64,000 nt of DNA from Lactobacillus sp. (lineage in GTDB: Bacteria > Bacillota > Bacilli > Lactobacillales > Lactobacillaceae): contig JAKVKU010000009.1 of the NCBI GenBank assembly GCA_022484695.1, positions 1 through 64,000 on the forward strand. The letters are read 5' to 3'. Positions 18,816 to 28,586 of the stretch are shown here, piece by piece; positions within the stretch are counted from its first letter, which is position 1, and each line of letters begins with the position of its first letter. The notes beneath the pieces were generated by a model. The model saw only the letters and a program-made list of their open reading frames with translations, had not been told where the DNA came from and ran no database searches. The translations under genes and the position numbers were made by a program.

Positions 18816-19484
18816 TTAAGACCCATTGGCGACACTTTTTTGTAGGCGCTGAGCTTGCTTTTGGGCGGTGTTTAAGTTCACGTTCATGATCTCAATTTGT
18901 TGATAAACCGCACCATAATACTGATTCAAACGATTCTCCTGGGCGTCTAATTCCGTGGCGCTGGTGCTGGTGTCCGGATTACTCAACAGGTTGTAATAAG
19001 TGGCCTCATTTTGGGTCATTTCTGTCAAAAAGTTGGCAAAGGTCCGCTGATCTAACGCTGAAAGGTGTAAACTTTGAATTAAGCTATTCATCAATTCCTT
19101 GGGCATGTCCGGCAGGTCTTGGTTAGAGATCTTGGTCAACGTGGTTTGATCCATCTTCAGGTCATTTTGGGTATCTTTAAAGCTGGTAAAGGCGTCTTTG
19201 CGTTTGGTGACGGCTTGATATGTTTTAGAGGTATCTACATTTAACAGATTTTGTTTGGGATATTTCTTCTGCTCTTTAGGGAAGCGGGCTTGACTGGCTT
19301 CCATCTGGGTTTTGATCACATTTAGATTCTTTTTCTGGGCTTTAATATCTTTCAGGACGGTTTTGCTGTTTTCTAGCAACTGGTCCTTGGCCCCCTGCTT
19401 GGTACTGCAAGCGCTTAGGGTGACCAAAGCCACTAATAGCATCAAAAATAATGTGAATTTTGCCTGTTTTGAATTTTTTAGCAT
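18816..19484 (-). CDS. YkyA-like cell-surface lipoprotein
   Basis: A 222-residue protein with a lysine-containing signal peptide (MLKNSKQAKFTLFLMLLVA) and the lipobox TLSAC, so it is likely lipid-anchored outside the membrane. The mature part is long, helical and rich in K, Q and N (KTVLKDIKAQKKNLN..., TQNEATYYNLLSNPDTS), in line with the YkyA putative cell-wall-binding lipoproteins. The ATG at 19484 follows GGGGCG; a longer start at 19520 would put a charged extension before the signal peptide. It is divergent from the 19597 gene. The function of this family is not established. Confidence 0.8.
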   Translation of the reverse strand: MLKNSKQAKFTLFLMLLVALVTLSACSTKQGAKDQLLENSKTVLKDIKAQKKNLNVIKTQMEASQARFPKEQKKYPKQNLLNVDTSKTYQAVTKRKDAFTSFKDTQNDLKMDQTTLTKISNQDLPDMPKELMNSLIQSLHLSALDQRTFANFLTEMTQNEATYYNLLSNPDTSTSATELDAQENRLNQYYGAVYQQIEIMNVNLNTAQKQAQRLQKSVANGS

Positions 19485-19596
19485 AAGCAACGCCCCGTTT
19501 TTTTTGGATACATTAATCATAACTTAATCGGCAGTCAGTTGCCAATGAAACGTTGTTTTCTTAGGCCGCTGACTGGCACTAACTGGAGGAATAATT

Positions 19597-20580
19597 TTGC
19601 GTATTGGTCTTAGAACCATCAAAACCGCCGTGGGCGCCGCGGTTGCCATTTTGCTGGCCTATTATTTAAATCTGGAATATTGGTCGGCCGCCGGTATTAT
19701 CACGATTTTAAGCGTCCAAAACACCACCAAATCTTCCTTTCGCTTGGTGTTTTTTAGAATCATTTCCACGGCCATTGCTTTTTTGATCGCCATTATCAGT
19801 TTTCGCATCATTGGCTATAACGCTATTGCCTTTGGGGTGTTTTTGCTCCTGTTTATCCCGGTGGCGGATACCTTTAATCTCCAAGATGGCATCGTTTTAA
19901 GCTCGGTGTTGGTGACCCATTTTCTCATGCAGCACAGTACCTCTATGTACTGGATCATCAATGAATCCCTATTGATGGTGATTGGGGCTGGGGTGGCGGT
20001 GATCGCCAACTTGTTTATGCCCAATCTGGAAGACCGAATTTCCACTTATCAAACCGCCGTGGAAACCAGTATGAAGGGTATCCTAGAAGGGATGAGCGCC
20101 CAGTTGACCACCACCGTGGCTGACACTGAAAAAGCAGAGTTATTTAAACAAAACTGGGAAATTTTGAGTGACTTAAAAATTGCCTTAAACGATGGTATGG
20201 CTTGGACGGCCCGTCATAATGAAAATCAGCTGTTATCTGAAAACGATTATTACAAGGCTTACTTTGAAATGCGCAACAACCAATATGAGCTCCTGCGGCA
20301 GATGCAAACCAGCCTGGAGCGCATACCCGGGCCCATTGGCCAGGGTAAAAAAATCGCAGCAGCCATGGATCAAACCGCCGACACCCTGGCGGAAAGTAAC
20401 TCGGCTGAGGATCTGGTGCAAAATGTGGAGGATTTACAAAAAGAATTTCAGAAAAGCGCTTTACCCAAGGACCGCGTAGAGTTCGAAACCCGTGCGCAAC
20501 TGTACTACTTGCTCAATAACTTTCATCAATTCCTGCGTTTGAAGAACACTTTCTATACAATTGTGGCCAGTCAGAACTAA
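19597..20580 (+). CDS. Aromatic-acid-exporter-family (DUF939/FUSC-like) membrane protein
   Basis: A 327-residue protein with an N-terminal membrane block of about six segments (residues 10-150) and a cytoplasmic helical C-terminal domain of about 170 residues. The start [43 protein letters not shown] is characteristic of the DUF939/ArAE_1 family in Firmicutes. These proteins are related to efflux proteins, but their substrates are unproven. A TTG start at 19597 with GGAGGA at 19585-19590 is the best choice. It stands alone upstream of the cold-shock gene. Confidence 0.82.
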   Translation: MRIGLRTIKTAVGAAVAILLAYYLNLEYWSAAGIITILSVQNTTKSSFRLVFFRIISTAIAFLIAIISFRIIGYNAIAFGVFLLLFIPVADTFNLQDGIVLSSVLVTHFLMQHSTSMYWIINESLLMVIGAGVAVIANLFMPNLEDRISTYQTAVETSMKGILEGMSAQLTTTVADTEKAELFKQNWEILSDLKIALNDGMAWTARHNENQLLSENDYYKAYFEMRNNQYELLRQMQTSLERIPGPIGQGKKIAAAMDQTADTLAESNSAEDLVQNVEDLQKEFQKSALPKDRVEFETRAQLYYLLNNFHQFLRLKNTFYTIVASQN

Positions 20581-20600
20581 AAACCGAACTTTCTTTTTAC

Positions 20601-20629
20601 TTGTCTTATAAAAAAACCTGTGGTACTAT
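20601..20629 (+). promoter_or_regulatory. Promoter of the cold-shock gene
   Basis: TTGTCT (20601-20606) and TACTAT (20624-20629) with a 17-base spacer. Transcription from here would give a leader of about 100 bases before the coding region, as is common for temperature-regulated csp mRNAs. Confidence 0.75.
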
Positions 20630-20738
20630 AAAAATGTACTTTTTGAATGGCTATGGTTCGATTGTTTCAAAGACTTTCTTCCATATGTACCAAACAAGAA
20701 TGCACAATTATATATATTTTCGAGGAGGAAATGCTCTT

Positions 20739-20939
20739 ATGGAACATGGAACTGTAAAATGGTTTAACGCTGAAAAAGGTTATGGCTTTATCACTCGTGA
20801 AGACGGTAGCGATGTATTCGTACATTTCTCTGCAATCCAAGGTGACGGCTACAAGACACTTGAAGAAGGTCAAAGTGTTACTTTTGACATCGAAGAAAGC
20901 GACCGCGGCCCTCAAGCTGTTAACGTTGTAAAAGACTAA
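20739..20939 (+). CDS. csp: Cold-shock protein (CspA family)
   Basis: A 66-residue OB-fold RNA/ssDNA-binding protein. The RNP1 motif KGYGFIT and RNP2 motif VFVHFSAI are intact. It starts [14 protein letters not shown], has a typical length and carries highly preferred codons. CGAGGAGG precedes the ATG at 20739. It acts as an RNA chaperone in cold adaptation or growth. The long 5' leader may fold to control translation. Confidence 0.97.
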   Translation: MEHGTVKWFNAEKGYGFITREDGSDVFVHFSAIQGDGYKTLEEGQSVTFDIEESDRGPQAVNVVKD

Positions 20940-20958
20940 TTTTAAATTAAAATTAATC

Positions 20959-20990
20959 GGAGCTCAGGTAATTTTACCTGAGCTCTTTTT
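20959..20990 (+). terminator. Terminator after csp
   Basis: GAGCTCAGGTA (20960-20970) pairs with TACCTGAGCTC (20975-20985), with a 4-base loop and a run of T residues. Confidence 0.92.
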
Positions 20991-21091
20991 GCATCCTGTT
21001 TTGAATTATTAACTCTAAATCGACCCTTACGAGAATTAATCTTGTATAATAGATATATAATAACTGTAATTTTTTTGGGAAGGTGAATATA

Positions 21092-21604
21092 ATGGCATAT
21101 ACAGATTTAGCAATGATCGCACAAGATGTGATTTTAGAAAAATACGGTGATACCACTAGTTTTAGCACCGCCATTTTACATGGGGACAGTCACTTGATCA
21201 GCGATTGGGTCAGCGGTGATGTTCAGTTATCCGGGAAACAATTACAAGAGATCCGGAAATTATTTACCGATTATGAATGGATGTTGTGCCAAAAAGCAAT
21301 TTTTCAAGCCCAAACAATTCCTGAATTAGATAATAAAGCGGCCTATATTTATAACCAGGCCAAAAAACATGTGGCCCAGCACTGGGTCAAGGCCGACAAT
21401 TGTAAAAGCGCCTTTAAAGATGAGCTGGTTTTAAAACGGCCGGTGATTCATTTGCGCCTGACGTTGAATTATGATTTATGGGGCTTTAACGATGTGTTAG
21501 ACTTTATTGTACCGGCCCGGATCCAGCGGGCCATTGAGACCCAAGAATTAGATTTGTTGACCTGGGCGGATAACTTACAAGTTAGCGACCGCACAGTCGG
21601 CTAG
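21092..21604 (+). CDS. Conserved-looking cytoplasmic protein of unknown function
   Basis: A 170-residue protein starting MAYTDLAMIAQDVILEKYG. It is mixed alpha/beta in appearance, has several Trp residues (ISDWVSGD, HWVKADN, LDLLTWADN), and has no signal peptide or membrane segment. GGGAAGG precedes the ATG at 21092 and a TATAAT lies at 21045-21050. It is followed after about 30 bases by a secreted glucosaminidase and may be co-transcribed with it. I do not recognise a family. Confidence 0.72.
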   Translation: MAYTDLAMIAQDVILEKYGDTTSFSTAILHGDSHLISDWVSGDVQLSGKQLQEIRKLFTDYEWMLCQKAIFQAQTIPELDNKAAYIYNQAKKHVAQHWVKADNCKSAFKDELVLKRPVIHLRLTLNYDLWGFNDVLDFIVPARIQRAIETQELDLLTWADNLQVSDRTVG

Positions 21605-21632
21605 GGTCAATTATAAATTAGGTAGGTATCCT

Positions 21633-22286
21633 TTGACTAAAAGAAGAAAAAGTTCAACTAGACGTAAAAGCCAGGCCAGCAGTGGTTTGGTCCCCATTAT
21701 CATCACCTTGGCGATTTTGGCCATTGGGGTGTTTGGGGTGATCAAGGGGTTGGCCTATCGGGGTGATCAAATTCGTCAGGCCGCCATTGATTCCTCCATT
21801 GCCGCTCAAGATGAAGAAGCTAAGAAAAAGCAGGCCTTTATTGACAGTATCGCCCCCTATGCCCAAACCCTGCATGCCCAATACCAAGTCCTGCCCAGCA
21901 TCACCATTGCCCAGGCGATTTTGGAAAGCAATTGGGGCACCAGCCGCTTGGCCGCAGATTATAAGAATTTATTTGGGGTGAAGGGCACCGACCCGGCCAA
22001 CAGCCAAGTGTTGGAAACCCAAGAATATACCAACGGTGCTTGGCAAACGGTCAAGGCCCGCTTTCGGGTCTACCCCAGCTTTGATGCCTCTTTATTAGAC
22101 CACGCCCAACTGCTGGCCCGGGGGACGTCTTGGAATCCTAATCAGTACCAACACGTCTTGCAGGCTGGCAATTACCAAGCTGCCGCCCAGGCTTTACAGA
22201 CCGATGGTTATGCCACCGATCCAGACTACGCCCAAAAAATTATTAGCATTGTTGAAAAATATCGCCTGACTCGTTATGACCGTTAA
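21633..22286 (+). CDS. GH73-family N-acetylglucosaminidase, membrane-anchored
   Basis: A 217-residue peptidoglycan hydrolase. A basic N-terminus (MTKRRKSSTRRKSQ) precedes one membrane-spanning or signal segment (LVPIIITLAILAIGVFGVI). The catalytic domain contains AQAILESNWGTSRLAADYKNLFGVKG, in which the Glu is the expected acid of the GH73/lysozyme subfamily 2 fold, and ends DYAQKIISIVEKY. No LysM or SH3 repeats follow, so the protein is a minimal catalytic form. The TTG start has GGTAGG upstream. It probably acts outside the membrane in cell-wall turnover or separation. Confidence 0.9.
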   Translation: MTKRRKSSTRRKSQASSGLVPIIITLAILAIGVFGVIKGLAYRGDQIRQAAIDSSIAAQDEEAKKKQAFIDSIAPYAQTLHAQYQVLPSITIAQAILESNWGTSRLAADYKNLFGVKGTDPANSQVLETQEYTNGAWQTVKARFRVYPSFDASLLDHAQLLARGTSWNPNQYQHVLQAGNYQAAAQALQTDGYATDPDYAQKIISIVEKYRLTRYDR

Positions 22287-22319
22287 ACCGGCTTTTGTTT
22301 GCGAAAGGAAGATGTTGCG

Positions 22320-23006
22320 ATGCCAGAAAAGTATGTACCTGAAATTATGACGGACCTGCGGGCTGGTTTGGTTAAGATTCCCCGGGTCATTGCCCGGGTC
22401 AGCGGCATTAAGATCTTTAAAAAGAAGATTCGTTCCGTGATTTTTACCACCGACATTGCCATTATCAAAAACACCAATGCCGATGCGGTGATTGCTGTTT
22501 ACCCCTTCACGCCCCATCCTACCATTATGCAGGCCATCAGCATGGTAGCCGATGTGCCGGTGTTTTCCGGGATCGGTGGGGGAACCACCCAGGGCCAGCG
22601 GGCCGAAATGATGGCCATGTTTGCTGAAGCCCAGGGTGCTTTAGGCGTGGTGGTCAACGCCCCCACGCCTTTAGAAACCATCCGGGACATTGATACGGTG
22701 GTGGATATTCCCATTATTGCCACCGTGGTCCATGACCAAACGGACGTGGCGGCCCTCTTAGATGCTGGCGTGCAGATTTTGAACGTTTCCGGGGGCAGTG
22801 ACACTGCCGCAATTGTGAGAAAGATTAGAAATGAATTCCCCCGGGTCCCAATTATGGCCACCGGCGGTAAAAATGATGCCCAAATTTTGGCCACGATTGC
22901 CGCTGGTGCAAACGCCATCACCTATACGCCACCAACAAATGGCGAATTGTTCGCTAAAAAAATGGCCCAGTATCGGGAAGCAGAACGATTAAAACACGAA
23001 GGTTAG
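22320..23006 (+). CDS. TIM-barrel protein of unknown function
   Basis: A 228-residue protein with the alternating pattern of a (beta/alpha)8 barrel: ADAVIAVYPFTPHP, VPVFSGIGGGTTQGQR, ALGVVVNAPTP, IPIIATVV, ILNVSGGSDTA, PIMATGGKNDAQI and ANAITYTPP. The late GGKN and TYTPP segments look like a standard phosphate-binding region of flavin- or phosphate-handling barrels. The ATG at 22320 follows AAAGGA. I recognise the fold but not the reaction. A terminator separates it from xpt. Confidence 0.7.
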   Translation: MPEKYVPEIMTDLRAGLVKIPRVIARVSGIKIFKKKIRSVIFTTDIAIIKNTNADAVIAVYPFTPHPTIMQAISMVADVPVFSGIGGGTTQGQRAEMMAMFAEAQGALGVVVNAPTPLETIRDIDTVVDIPIIATVVHDQTDVAALLDAGVQILNVSGGSDTAAIVRKIRNEFPRVPIMATGGKNDAQILATIAAGANAITYTPPTNGELFAKKMAQYREAERLKHEG

Positions 23007-23015
23007 ATTTCAATG

Positions 23016-23051
23016 AAATTGCGGCTCAGCGGTTGAGTGCGCAATTTTTTT
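23016..23051 (+). terminator. Terminator before the xpt promoter
   Basis: AAATTGCG (23016-23023) pairs with CGCAATTT (23040-23047), with inner GCTCA/TGAGT pairing and a run of seven T residues. Confidence 0.85.
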
Positions 23052-23109
23052 ATGGTAATCTTTATTTTAATCTTAATTCGCATTTTACATCGATTATATT
23101 AAAAGAAAC

Positions 23110-23146
23110 TGGTATAATTTAAATCATCGCCTTAAATACGAATATT
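23110..23146 (+). promoter_or_regulatory. xpt-pbuX promoter with PurBox-like site
   Basis: An extended -10 (TGGTATAAT, 23110-23118) is followed by AAATACGAATATT at 23134-23146, which matches 11 of 13 positions of the Gram-positive PurBox consensus AWWWCCGAACWWT. No purine riboswitch sequence is visible between 23007 and 23181. The site suggests PurR control, but its position downstream of the -10 is unusual for activation. Confidence 0.45.
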
Positions 23147-23181
23147 GATCATAACGCAGGTTTCAAGAAAGGAAGTTCATT

Positions 23182-23784
23182 TTGAAGATTTTAGAAGAGC
23201 GCATATTAAAGGACGGCCAAGTGCTGGGTAAAGACGTGTTAAAGGTGGATAATTTCTTGAATCATCAAGTTGATCCCGTGCTGATGCAACAGATAGGCCA
23301 GGAGTTTCACCGTTTATTCAAAGATCAGCCCATCACCAAAGTGTTGACGGTGGAATCTTCGGGGATCGCCCCAGCCATCTTCACTGGTTTGGCCTTTAAT
23401 GTGCCGGTGATCTTTGCCCGCAAGCATAAAAGCCTGACCCTAAAAGACGAACTATATACTTCCACAGTCTATTCATATACAAAGAAAGTCAGTAATCATA
23501 TTTCTATCTCTAAAAAATTCCTTAAAGCAGACGATGTTTGTTTAGTCATTGATGACTTCTTAGCCAACGGCCAAGCGGTTGAAGGCTTAATGGACATCGT
23601 CGGCCAAGCCGGCGCCAAATTAGCCGGTGTGGGTATCGTGATCGAAAAGACCTTCCAAAAGGGCCGGCATTTAATGGACGAAAAGGGGATCCGCGTTGAA
23701 TCTTTAGCTCGGATCAAAGCCTTTGAAGACGGCAAAGTTATTTTTCTAGATGACCAGGAGGCAACAACCCATGCAGTCCACTAA
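23182..23784 (+). CDS. xpt: Xanthine phosphoribosyltransferase
   Basis: A 200-residue enzyme that salvages xanthine to XMP with PRPP. The start [32 protein letters not shown] and the PRPP loop [14 protein letters not shown] are typical of Firmicute Xpt. [16 protein letters not shown] holds the pyrophosphate-binding region. The start codon is TTG with AAAGGAAG upstream. It overlaps the start of pbuX by 14 bases, so uptake and salvage of xanthine are co-expressed. Confidence 0.96.
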   Translation: MKILEERILKDGQVLGKDVLKVDNFLNHQVDPVLMQQIGQEFHRLFKDQPITKVLTVESSGIAPAIFTGLAFNVPVIFARKHKSLTLKDELYTSTVYSYTKKVSNHISISKKFLKADDVCLVIDDFLANGQAVEGLMDIVGQAGAKLAGVGIVIEKTFQKGRHLMDEKGIRVESLARIKAFEDGKVIFLDDQEATTHAVH

Positions 23785-25108
23785 AGCACCCGCAACCCCA
23801 GCACCGGTCTCCAATATTAAAGCAGCCGTGCTGGGGTTGCAGCATTTGTTAGCCATGTATTCCGGCTCCGTTTTAGTGCCGTTATTGATTGGCGGGGCGT
23901 TACACTTTAGCGCCTTACAAATGACTTATTTAGTTTCCATTGATATTTTCATGTGTGGGTTAGCCACTTTTTTTCAATTACGCAGTAATCGTTTCATGGG
24001 CATCGGCCTGCCGGTGGTATTAGGCTGTGCGGTGCAGGCCGTGGAGCCTTTGAAGATGATTGGTCAACGGTATTCCATTGGGGCCATGTATGGCTCGATC
24101 ATTGCCGCCGGGATCTTTGTGGTGTTGATTGCCGGTTGGTTTTCCAAAATCAAAGCCTTATTTCCCCCACTAGTCACAGGGACGTTGATCACGGTCATTG
24201 GCTTGACCTTGATTCCCGTGGCTTTTCAAAACCTAGGGGGCGGCGATACCAAAGCCGCTAGTTTTGGGTCTTTGACCAATATCGGCGTAGGCTTTTTAAC
24301 CGTGGTGATCATTTTGGCCATCAGTTTTTGGGGCCGGGGCTTTTTCCGCTCCATCGCCGTGTTGGTGGGCCTGGTGGTAGGGACTTTTGTGGCCTCGGGC
24401 TTTGGCATGGTTTCTTTAAAGCCAGTCATGGAAGCTAGTTGGTTCCATTTTCCCCAGTTCTTTTACTTTGGGGTCCCCAAGTTTGAATGGTCCTCCATCG
24501 TGACCATGATCTTGATTTCCATGGTATCCATGGTGGAATCCACCGGGGTTTACTTTGCCCTGGGGGATATTACCAAACGTAAATTAAGTAGTGATGATTT
24601 GAAACGGGGTTACCGGGCGGAAGGCCTGGCCATTATTTTTGGCGGCTTGTTTAACACCTTCCCCTACACCACCTTCTCTCAAAATGTAGGCTTGGTGCAA
24701 TTATCTGGCATCAAGACCCGCAAACCCATTTATTTTGCGGCCGGCTTCTTAGTATTGCTGGGCCTATTGCCCAAAGTCGGGGCTATGGCCACGATTATTC
24801 CGGCACCAGTGCTGGGGGGCGCCATGTTAGTGATGTTTGGCATGGTGGCGGTCCAAGGGATTCGCATGTTGCAAAATGTGAATTTCCAAAGCGACAAGAA
24901 TTTATTGGTAGTGGCTGTGGCCATTGGCTTGGGCCTAGGGGTCACCGTGCAACCTGGGATTTACCAATTCTTGCCCAAAACCGCTCAATTGCTCTTTGGC
25001 AACGGCATCGTCATGGCCAGTTTATCCGCCGTTTTGTTAAACTTGATTTTCAACGGCGTGGGTACGGTGGATGAAGAAGACACCGGGCTAAACGAAGCCG
25101 ATTCTTAG
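23771..25108 (+). CDS. pbuX: Xanthine permease (NCS2 family)
   Basis: A 445-residue membrane protein with about 12-14 hydrophobic segments. The NCS2 features are [24 protein letters not shown] at the N-terminus, [18 protein letters not shown] (the conserved Glu in the substrate-site helix) and [20 protein letters not shown]. Its pairing with xpt supports xanthine as the substrate; uracil is less likely. AGGAGG precedes the ATG at 23771, which lies inside the end of xpt. Confidence 0.94.
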   Translation: MQSTKAPATPAPVSNIKAAVLGLQHLLAMYSGSVLVPLLIGGALHFSALQMTYLVSIDIFMCGLATFFQLRSNRFMGIGLPVVLGCAVQAVEPLKMIGQRYSIGAMYGSIIAAGIFVVLIAGWFSKIKALFPPLVTGTLITVIGLTLIPVAFQNLGGGDTKAASFGSLTNIGVGFLTVVIILAISFWGRGFFRSIAVLVGLVVGTFVASGFGMVSLKPVMEASWFHFPQFFYFGVPKFEWSSIVTMILISMVSMVESTGVYFALGDITKRKLSSDDLKRGYRAEGLAIIFGGLFNTFPYTTFSQNVGLVQLSGIKTRKPIYFAAGFLVLLGLLPKVGAMATIIPAPVLGGAMLVMFGMVAVQGIRMLQNVNFQSDKNLLVVAVAIGLGLGVTVQPGIYQFLPKTAQLLFGNGIVMASLSAVLLNLIFNGVGTVDEEDTGLNEADS

Positions 25109-25189
25109 GCAATATTCAGAAAGTTTTGGCACTGGGTCCCTTCATGTGGTAGGGTTATTGCATAAACATACTTCATAAAAGGCAGGAAC

Positions 25190-26314
25190 ATGCAAATGGC
25201 TTTTATCTATCCAATGCAAACAATTGGTATCATCGGTGGGGGCATGCAAAGCTACCACTTGGCGCTAGCGGCTAAAGCCATGGGTTTTAATGTGGCTTTA
25301 TTAGCCGGGCAACAAGAACCCGTTTTGAACATCGTGGATTTCCCCGCAGTGGGGAATTTAGATGATCCTAAGGAAATCTTGGATTTCACAGCGGGGTTAA
25401 GTGCGCTGATTTATCAAGATGAACACATCAATACAGATGTTTTAGACGCGCTTTCTGAACAAACTTACCTGCCCCAGGGGACGGATATTTTGGCCATTAC
25501 CCAGGACCGGTATTTAGAGAAGACGTTTTTAGACGACTTAAATGTGAACATTGCCCCTTATACCACGGTGGTTAACCAAGCCGACGTTTTAGACGGCTTA
25601 GCCTCTATCGGCTATCCAGCCGTGATCAAACCCATTCAAAAGGGCTTGGCCCACAACCACCAACAAGTGCTTTATTGGCGGCGAGATGCGGATTACAGCG
25701 CCCAATTTTTAAATGCGGGTTCGGCTATTTTAGAGTCTTGGATCCCCGCGGACCAAGAGTTCTTATTAATGGCTGTAAAGGATCAGGATAAAAATGTGCA
25801 ATTACTACCCTTGATTGAAATATACTACGACAGTCATCAGCTGATTGCGGCTTTGATTACCCCGCAGATTTCCCCAGACGCGGCGGCAGAAATTCAGCGG
25901 ATCACGAAAAAGGTCGCCGAAAATATCGATTATTGTGGTGTTTTTGGGGTTTCCTTTTTAATGACCGCTTCCGGGAATTTGTACACCCAACGGATTTTCC
26001 CAGGGTTGCATGTGGCGGCGGATATTTTCCAACAAGTCACCGGGATTTCCCAATATGAGCTACAGCTGCGGGCGTTATTAGGCTGGCCCATCCCTAAGGT
26101 GGCGGCCAAGACCAATGGCGCCATGTTGATGATTCTGAAGCAAATTGCCGATGAAAGTTATACCCAGATCAAAATTAAGCCCCAGTGGCAATTTAACTAT
26201 TATCCCGTGGCGGCTCATTCCGACGCTACGCCGATTGGCCAGATTTTTGTCACGGATGATTCTAAAACCAGTTTATTGAACCATATTAACGCCACGGAAT
26301 TGTGGCATTTGTAA
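25190..26314 (+). CDS. PurK-like ATP-grasp protein, divergent
   Basis: A 374-residue protein with the overall layout of N5-carboxyaminoimidazole ribonucleotide synthase (PurK): an N-terminal dinucleotide-like loop IGIIGGGMQSYHLALAAKAMGF, an ATP-grasp middle with GYPAVIKPIQKG, and a C-terminal domain. Several residues usually conserved in PurK are changed. GGGQLG is GGGMQS, the glycine loop GGYDGKGQ is KGLAHNHQQ, and the NEIAPRPHNSGHW segment is YTQRIFPGLHVAAD. The protein may therefore be a paralogue with a different or regulatory role. It lies 39 bases upstream of purB, likely in one transcript. purE and the remaining pur genes are not in the window. Confidence 0.82.
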   Translation: MQMAFIYPMQTIGIIGGGMQSYHLALAAKAMGFNVALLAGQQEPVLNIVDFPAVGNLDDPKEILDFTAGLSALIYQDEHINTDVLDALSEQTYLPQGTDILAITQDRYLEKTFLDDLNVNIAPYTTVVNQADVLDGLASIGYPAVIKPIQKGLAHNHQQVLYWRRDADYSAQFLNAGSAILESWIPADQEFLLMAVKDQDKNVQLLPLIEIYYDSHQLIAALITPQISPDAAAEIQRITKKVAENIDYCGVFGVSFLMTASGNLYTQRIFPGLHVAADIFQQVTGISQYELQLRALLGWPIPKVAAKTNGAMLMILKQIADESYTQIKIKPQWQFNYYPVAAHSDATPIGQIFVTDDSKTSLLNHINATELWHL

Positions 26315-26353
26315 GCAAATGCGGACACTGACAATAAAAGGAGCGAAACTTTA

Positions 26354-27652
26354 ATGATTCCACGTTATGTACGGCCTGAAATGGGTGCAATTTGGACGGA
26401 TGAAAACAAGTATAAAGCTTGGCTTGAAGTGGAGATTTTAGCCGATGAAGCTTGGGCAAAGCTAGGGGAAATTCCCGACGCTGACGTCAAGGCGATTCGA
26501 GAAAAGGCCACTTTTGATGTGGCGGAAATCAAACGCTTAGAAGCCATTACCCATCATGATGTGGTGGCTTTCACCCGGACGGTTTCTGAAAGTTTAGGGG
26601 CTGAGAAAAAATGGATCCACTTTGGCCTCACGTCCACCGATGTGGTGGATACGGCTTATGGGTATCTGTTAAAACAAGCTAATGATATTATTCGTCAAGA
26701 CATCGATGCTTTCTTAGCGGTGATCGCTAAAAAGGCTGAGGAATATAAATTCACCCCAATGATGGGCCGTACCCATGGGGTTCACGCCGAACCTACCACC
26801 TTTGGCTTGGTTTTAGCCAACTGGTATGCGGAAATGAAGCGTAACAAAGAACGCTTTGAACATGCGGCCAAGGGTGTGGAAGCTGGTAAAATCAGTGGGG
26901 CCGTGGGTACTTTTGCCAATATTCCCCCTGAAGTTGAAGCTTATGTCACTGAACATTTAGGCACCCGAGCTCAAGATATTTCCACCCAAGTCTTGCCTAG
27001 AGACCTCCATGCCGAATACGTGCAAACCATGGCTTTAATCGCCACATCCATTGAACGTTTTGCCTTAGAAGTGCGCCACTTACAACGCACCGAAGTCCGG
27101 GAAGCCGAAGAATATTTCGCCGCTGGGCAAAAGGGGTCGTCGGCAATGCCCCACAAGCGCAATCCCATCGGTTCTGAGAACGTTACTGGCTTAGCCCGGG
27201 TCATTAGAGGTTATGCGGTCACGGCCCTGGAGGACGTGCCATTATGGCATGAAAGAGACATCTCCCATAGTTCCGCCGAACGGGTCATTTTACCAGACAG
27301 TACCGAATTGTTAGACTACATCTTGCATCGCTTCAGCCATATCTTAGAGACCTTAACCGTCTTTCCGGATAAGATGCTCCAAGATATGGGCATCACCCAC
27401 GGCTTGATTTATTCCCAACGGGTCCTATTGAAGTTGGTGGATAAAGGCGGCTTGAGTCGGGAAGCGGCTTATGATTTGGTCCAACCTAAAACCGCCCAGG
27501 CCTGGGATGAACAAAAGGATTTCCGCCAATTACTAGAGGCAGATCCTAAAGTTACCGCCGTTTTGACCAAAGCTGATTTAGACGATGCCTTTGATTATCA
27601 CTGGCATTTGAAGAATATCGATTTGATCTTCAAACGGGTGGGCTTGGATTAA
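26354..27652 (+). CDS. purB: Adenylosuccinate lyase
   Basis: A 432-residue enzyme of the fumarase/aspartase superfamily acting twice in purine synthesis: it cleaves SAICAR and adenylosuccinate. The signature [16 protein letters not shown] is intact, as is the [11 protein letters not shown] region holding the catalytic His/Ser neighbourhood. Length and start ([14 protein letters not shown]) are standard for Firmicute PurB. AAAAGGAG precedes the ATG. A strong terminator follows. Confidence 0.97.
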   Translation: MIPRYVRPEMGAIWTDENKYKAWLEVEILADEAWAKLGEIPDADVKAIREKATFDVAEIKRLEAITHHDVVAFTRTVSESLGAEKKWIHFGLTSTDVVDTAYGYLLKQANDIIRQDIDAFLAVIAKKAEEYKFTPMMGRTHGVHAEPTTFGLVLANWYAEMKRNKERFEHAAKGVEAGKISGAVGTFANIPPEVEAYVTEHLGTRAQDISTQVLPRDLHAEYVQTMALIATSIERFALEVRHLQRTEVREAEEYFAAGQKGSSAMPHKRNPIGSENVTGLARVIRGYAVTALEDVPLWHERDISHSSAERVILPDSTELLDYILHRFSHILETLTVFPDKMLQDMGITHGLIYSQRVLLKLVDKGGLSREAAYDLVQPKTAQAWDEQKDFRQLLEADPKVTAVLTKADLDDAFDYHWHLKNIDLIFKRVGLD

Positions 27653-27700
27653 TTGTGAAATAATCCCCGCAAAAAAATTATTTTATAAATTTAAAAGGTG

Positions 27701-27749
27701 AACAGCAATTGTCTTAGAGGCTATCTCTAAGATAATTGCTGTTTTTTTT
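27701..27749 (+). terminator. Terminator after purB
   Basis: A long stem (AACAGCAATTGTCTTAGAG with CTCTAAGATAATTGCTGTT, one mismatch) followed by eight T residues. Confidence 0.95.
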
Positions 27750-27772
27750 GACCTGAATGAAACTGCACAATT

Positions 27773-27802
27773 TTGACAAAACTGGGGTCGATATATTAGA
27801 AT
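27773..27802 (+). promoter_or_regulatory. Promoter of the 5-oxoproline operon
   Basis: TTGACA (27773-27778) and TAGAAT (27797-27802) with an 18-base spacer. An ATTAGA/TCTAAT inverted repeat lies around and just after the -10. Confidence 0.7.
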
Positions 27803-27848
27803 ACTCCTTAGAAAATCTAATGATTATTTAATGATTTGAGATGATGTT

Positions 27849-28586
27849 ATGAATGCTTACCACTACCATTATGTACCCATGGGCGAGTCGGCCTTAGACC
27901 TGGTGTTGCCCAATAAAATCGATGTGGGGCAAAATCAACTGATCCAGACCGTGGGTCAACAATTACTGGCCCAAAAAATCGCCGGCGTGACGGCGATCAT
28001 TCCCGCCTACCATACCTTGACCGTGAATTTTGTGGCCAGTTTGGTCACTTATGGCCAACTCACCCAGGTATTGGATCGCCTGATTGGGGACTTTGATCCC
28101 CAACAAGCGGCGGCCAATAGCCGGGTTTTGGCCATTCCTGTATGTTATGACCCTGAATTTGGCCCGGATTTAGCCGCTGTGGCCGCTTATGGTCACTTAT
28201 CCGTAGGGGATTTGATTCAAATGCACACCCAAACGAAATATTTCATCTACATGATGGGCTTTTTGCCCGGATTTGCGTATATGGGCACAGTGCCTAAACA
28301 AATCGCCATGCCCCGCTTGGATAAACCCCGAGCCCGCCTGGAACCAGGTAGTGTGGGTATTGCCGGGGCCCAAACGGGGATGTACCCCGTGGCTTCTCCT
28401 GGGGGCTGGCGCCTATTGGGCCGCACCCCCTTACAATTATTTAATGCCCAACACCCGCAATTGCGCTATCAAGCCGGAGACTATATTCAATTTACCCCGA
28501 TTTCAAAAAGCGATTATCAGCGCATTCAAGCGCTGGACCTGGCGGGGCAGTATCAAATCAAACAAACCATATTAGGAGATGGATAA
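27849..28586 (+). CDS. pxpB: 5-oxoprolinase subunit PxpB (KipI-like)
   Basis: A 245-residue protein of the carboxyltransferase-C/D-like family. The conserved FLPGFAYMGTVP and RLEPGSVGIAGAQTGMYPVASPGGWRLLGRTP stretches are intact. In B. subtilis the homologue KipI was first described as a kinase-A inhibitor, and later work assigned PxpABC to ATP-dependent hydrolysis of 5-oxoproline to glutamate. It is the first gene of a six-gene operon and overlaps pxpC by 8 bases. Confidence 0.94.
   Translation: MNAYHYHYVPMGESALDLVLPNKIDVGQNQLIQTVGQQLLAQKIAGVTAIIPAYHTLTVNFVASLVTYGQLTQVLDRLIGDFDPQQAAANSRVLAIPVCYDPEFGPDLAAVAAYGHLSVGDLIQMHTQTKYFIYMMGFLPGFAYMGTVPKQIAMPRLDKPRARLEPGSVGIAGAQTGMYPVASPGGWRLLGRTPLQLFNAQHPQLRYQAGDYIQFTPISKSDYQRIQALDLAGQYQIKQTILGDG

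Noticed and set aside
23007-23181. Guanine/xanthine riboswitch upstream of xpt
   Set aside because: The conserved purine-riboswitch core (TATA...ATATGG...) is not visible, so no such feature is called.
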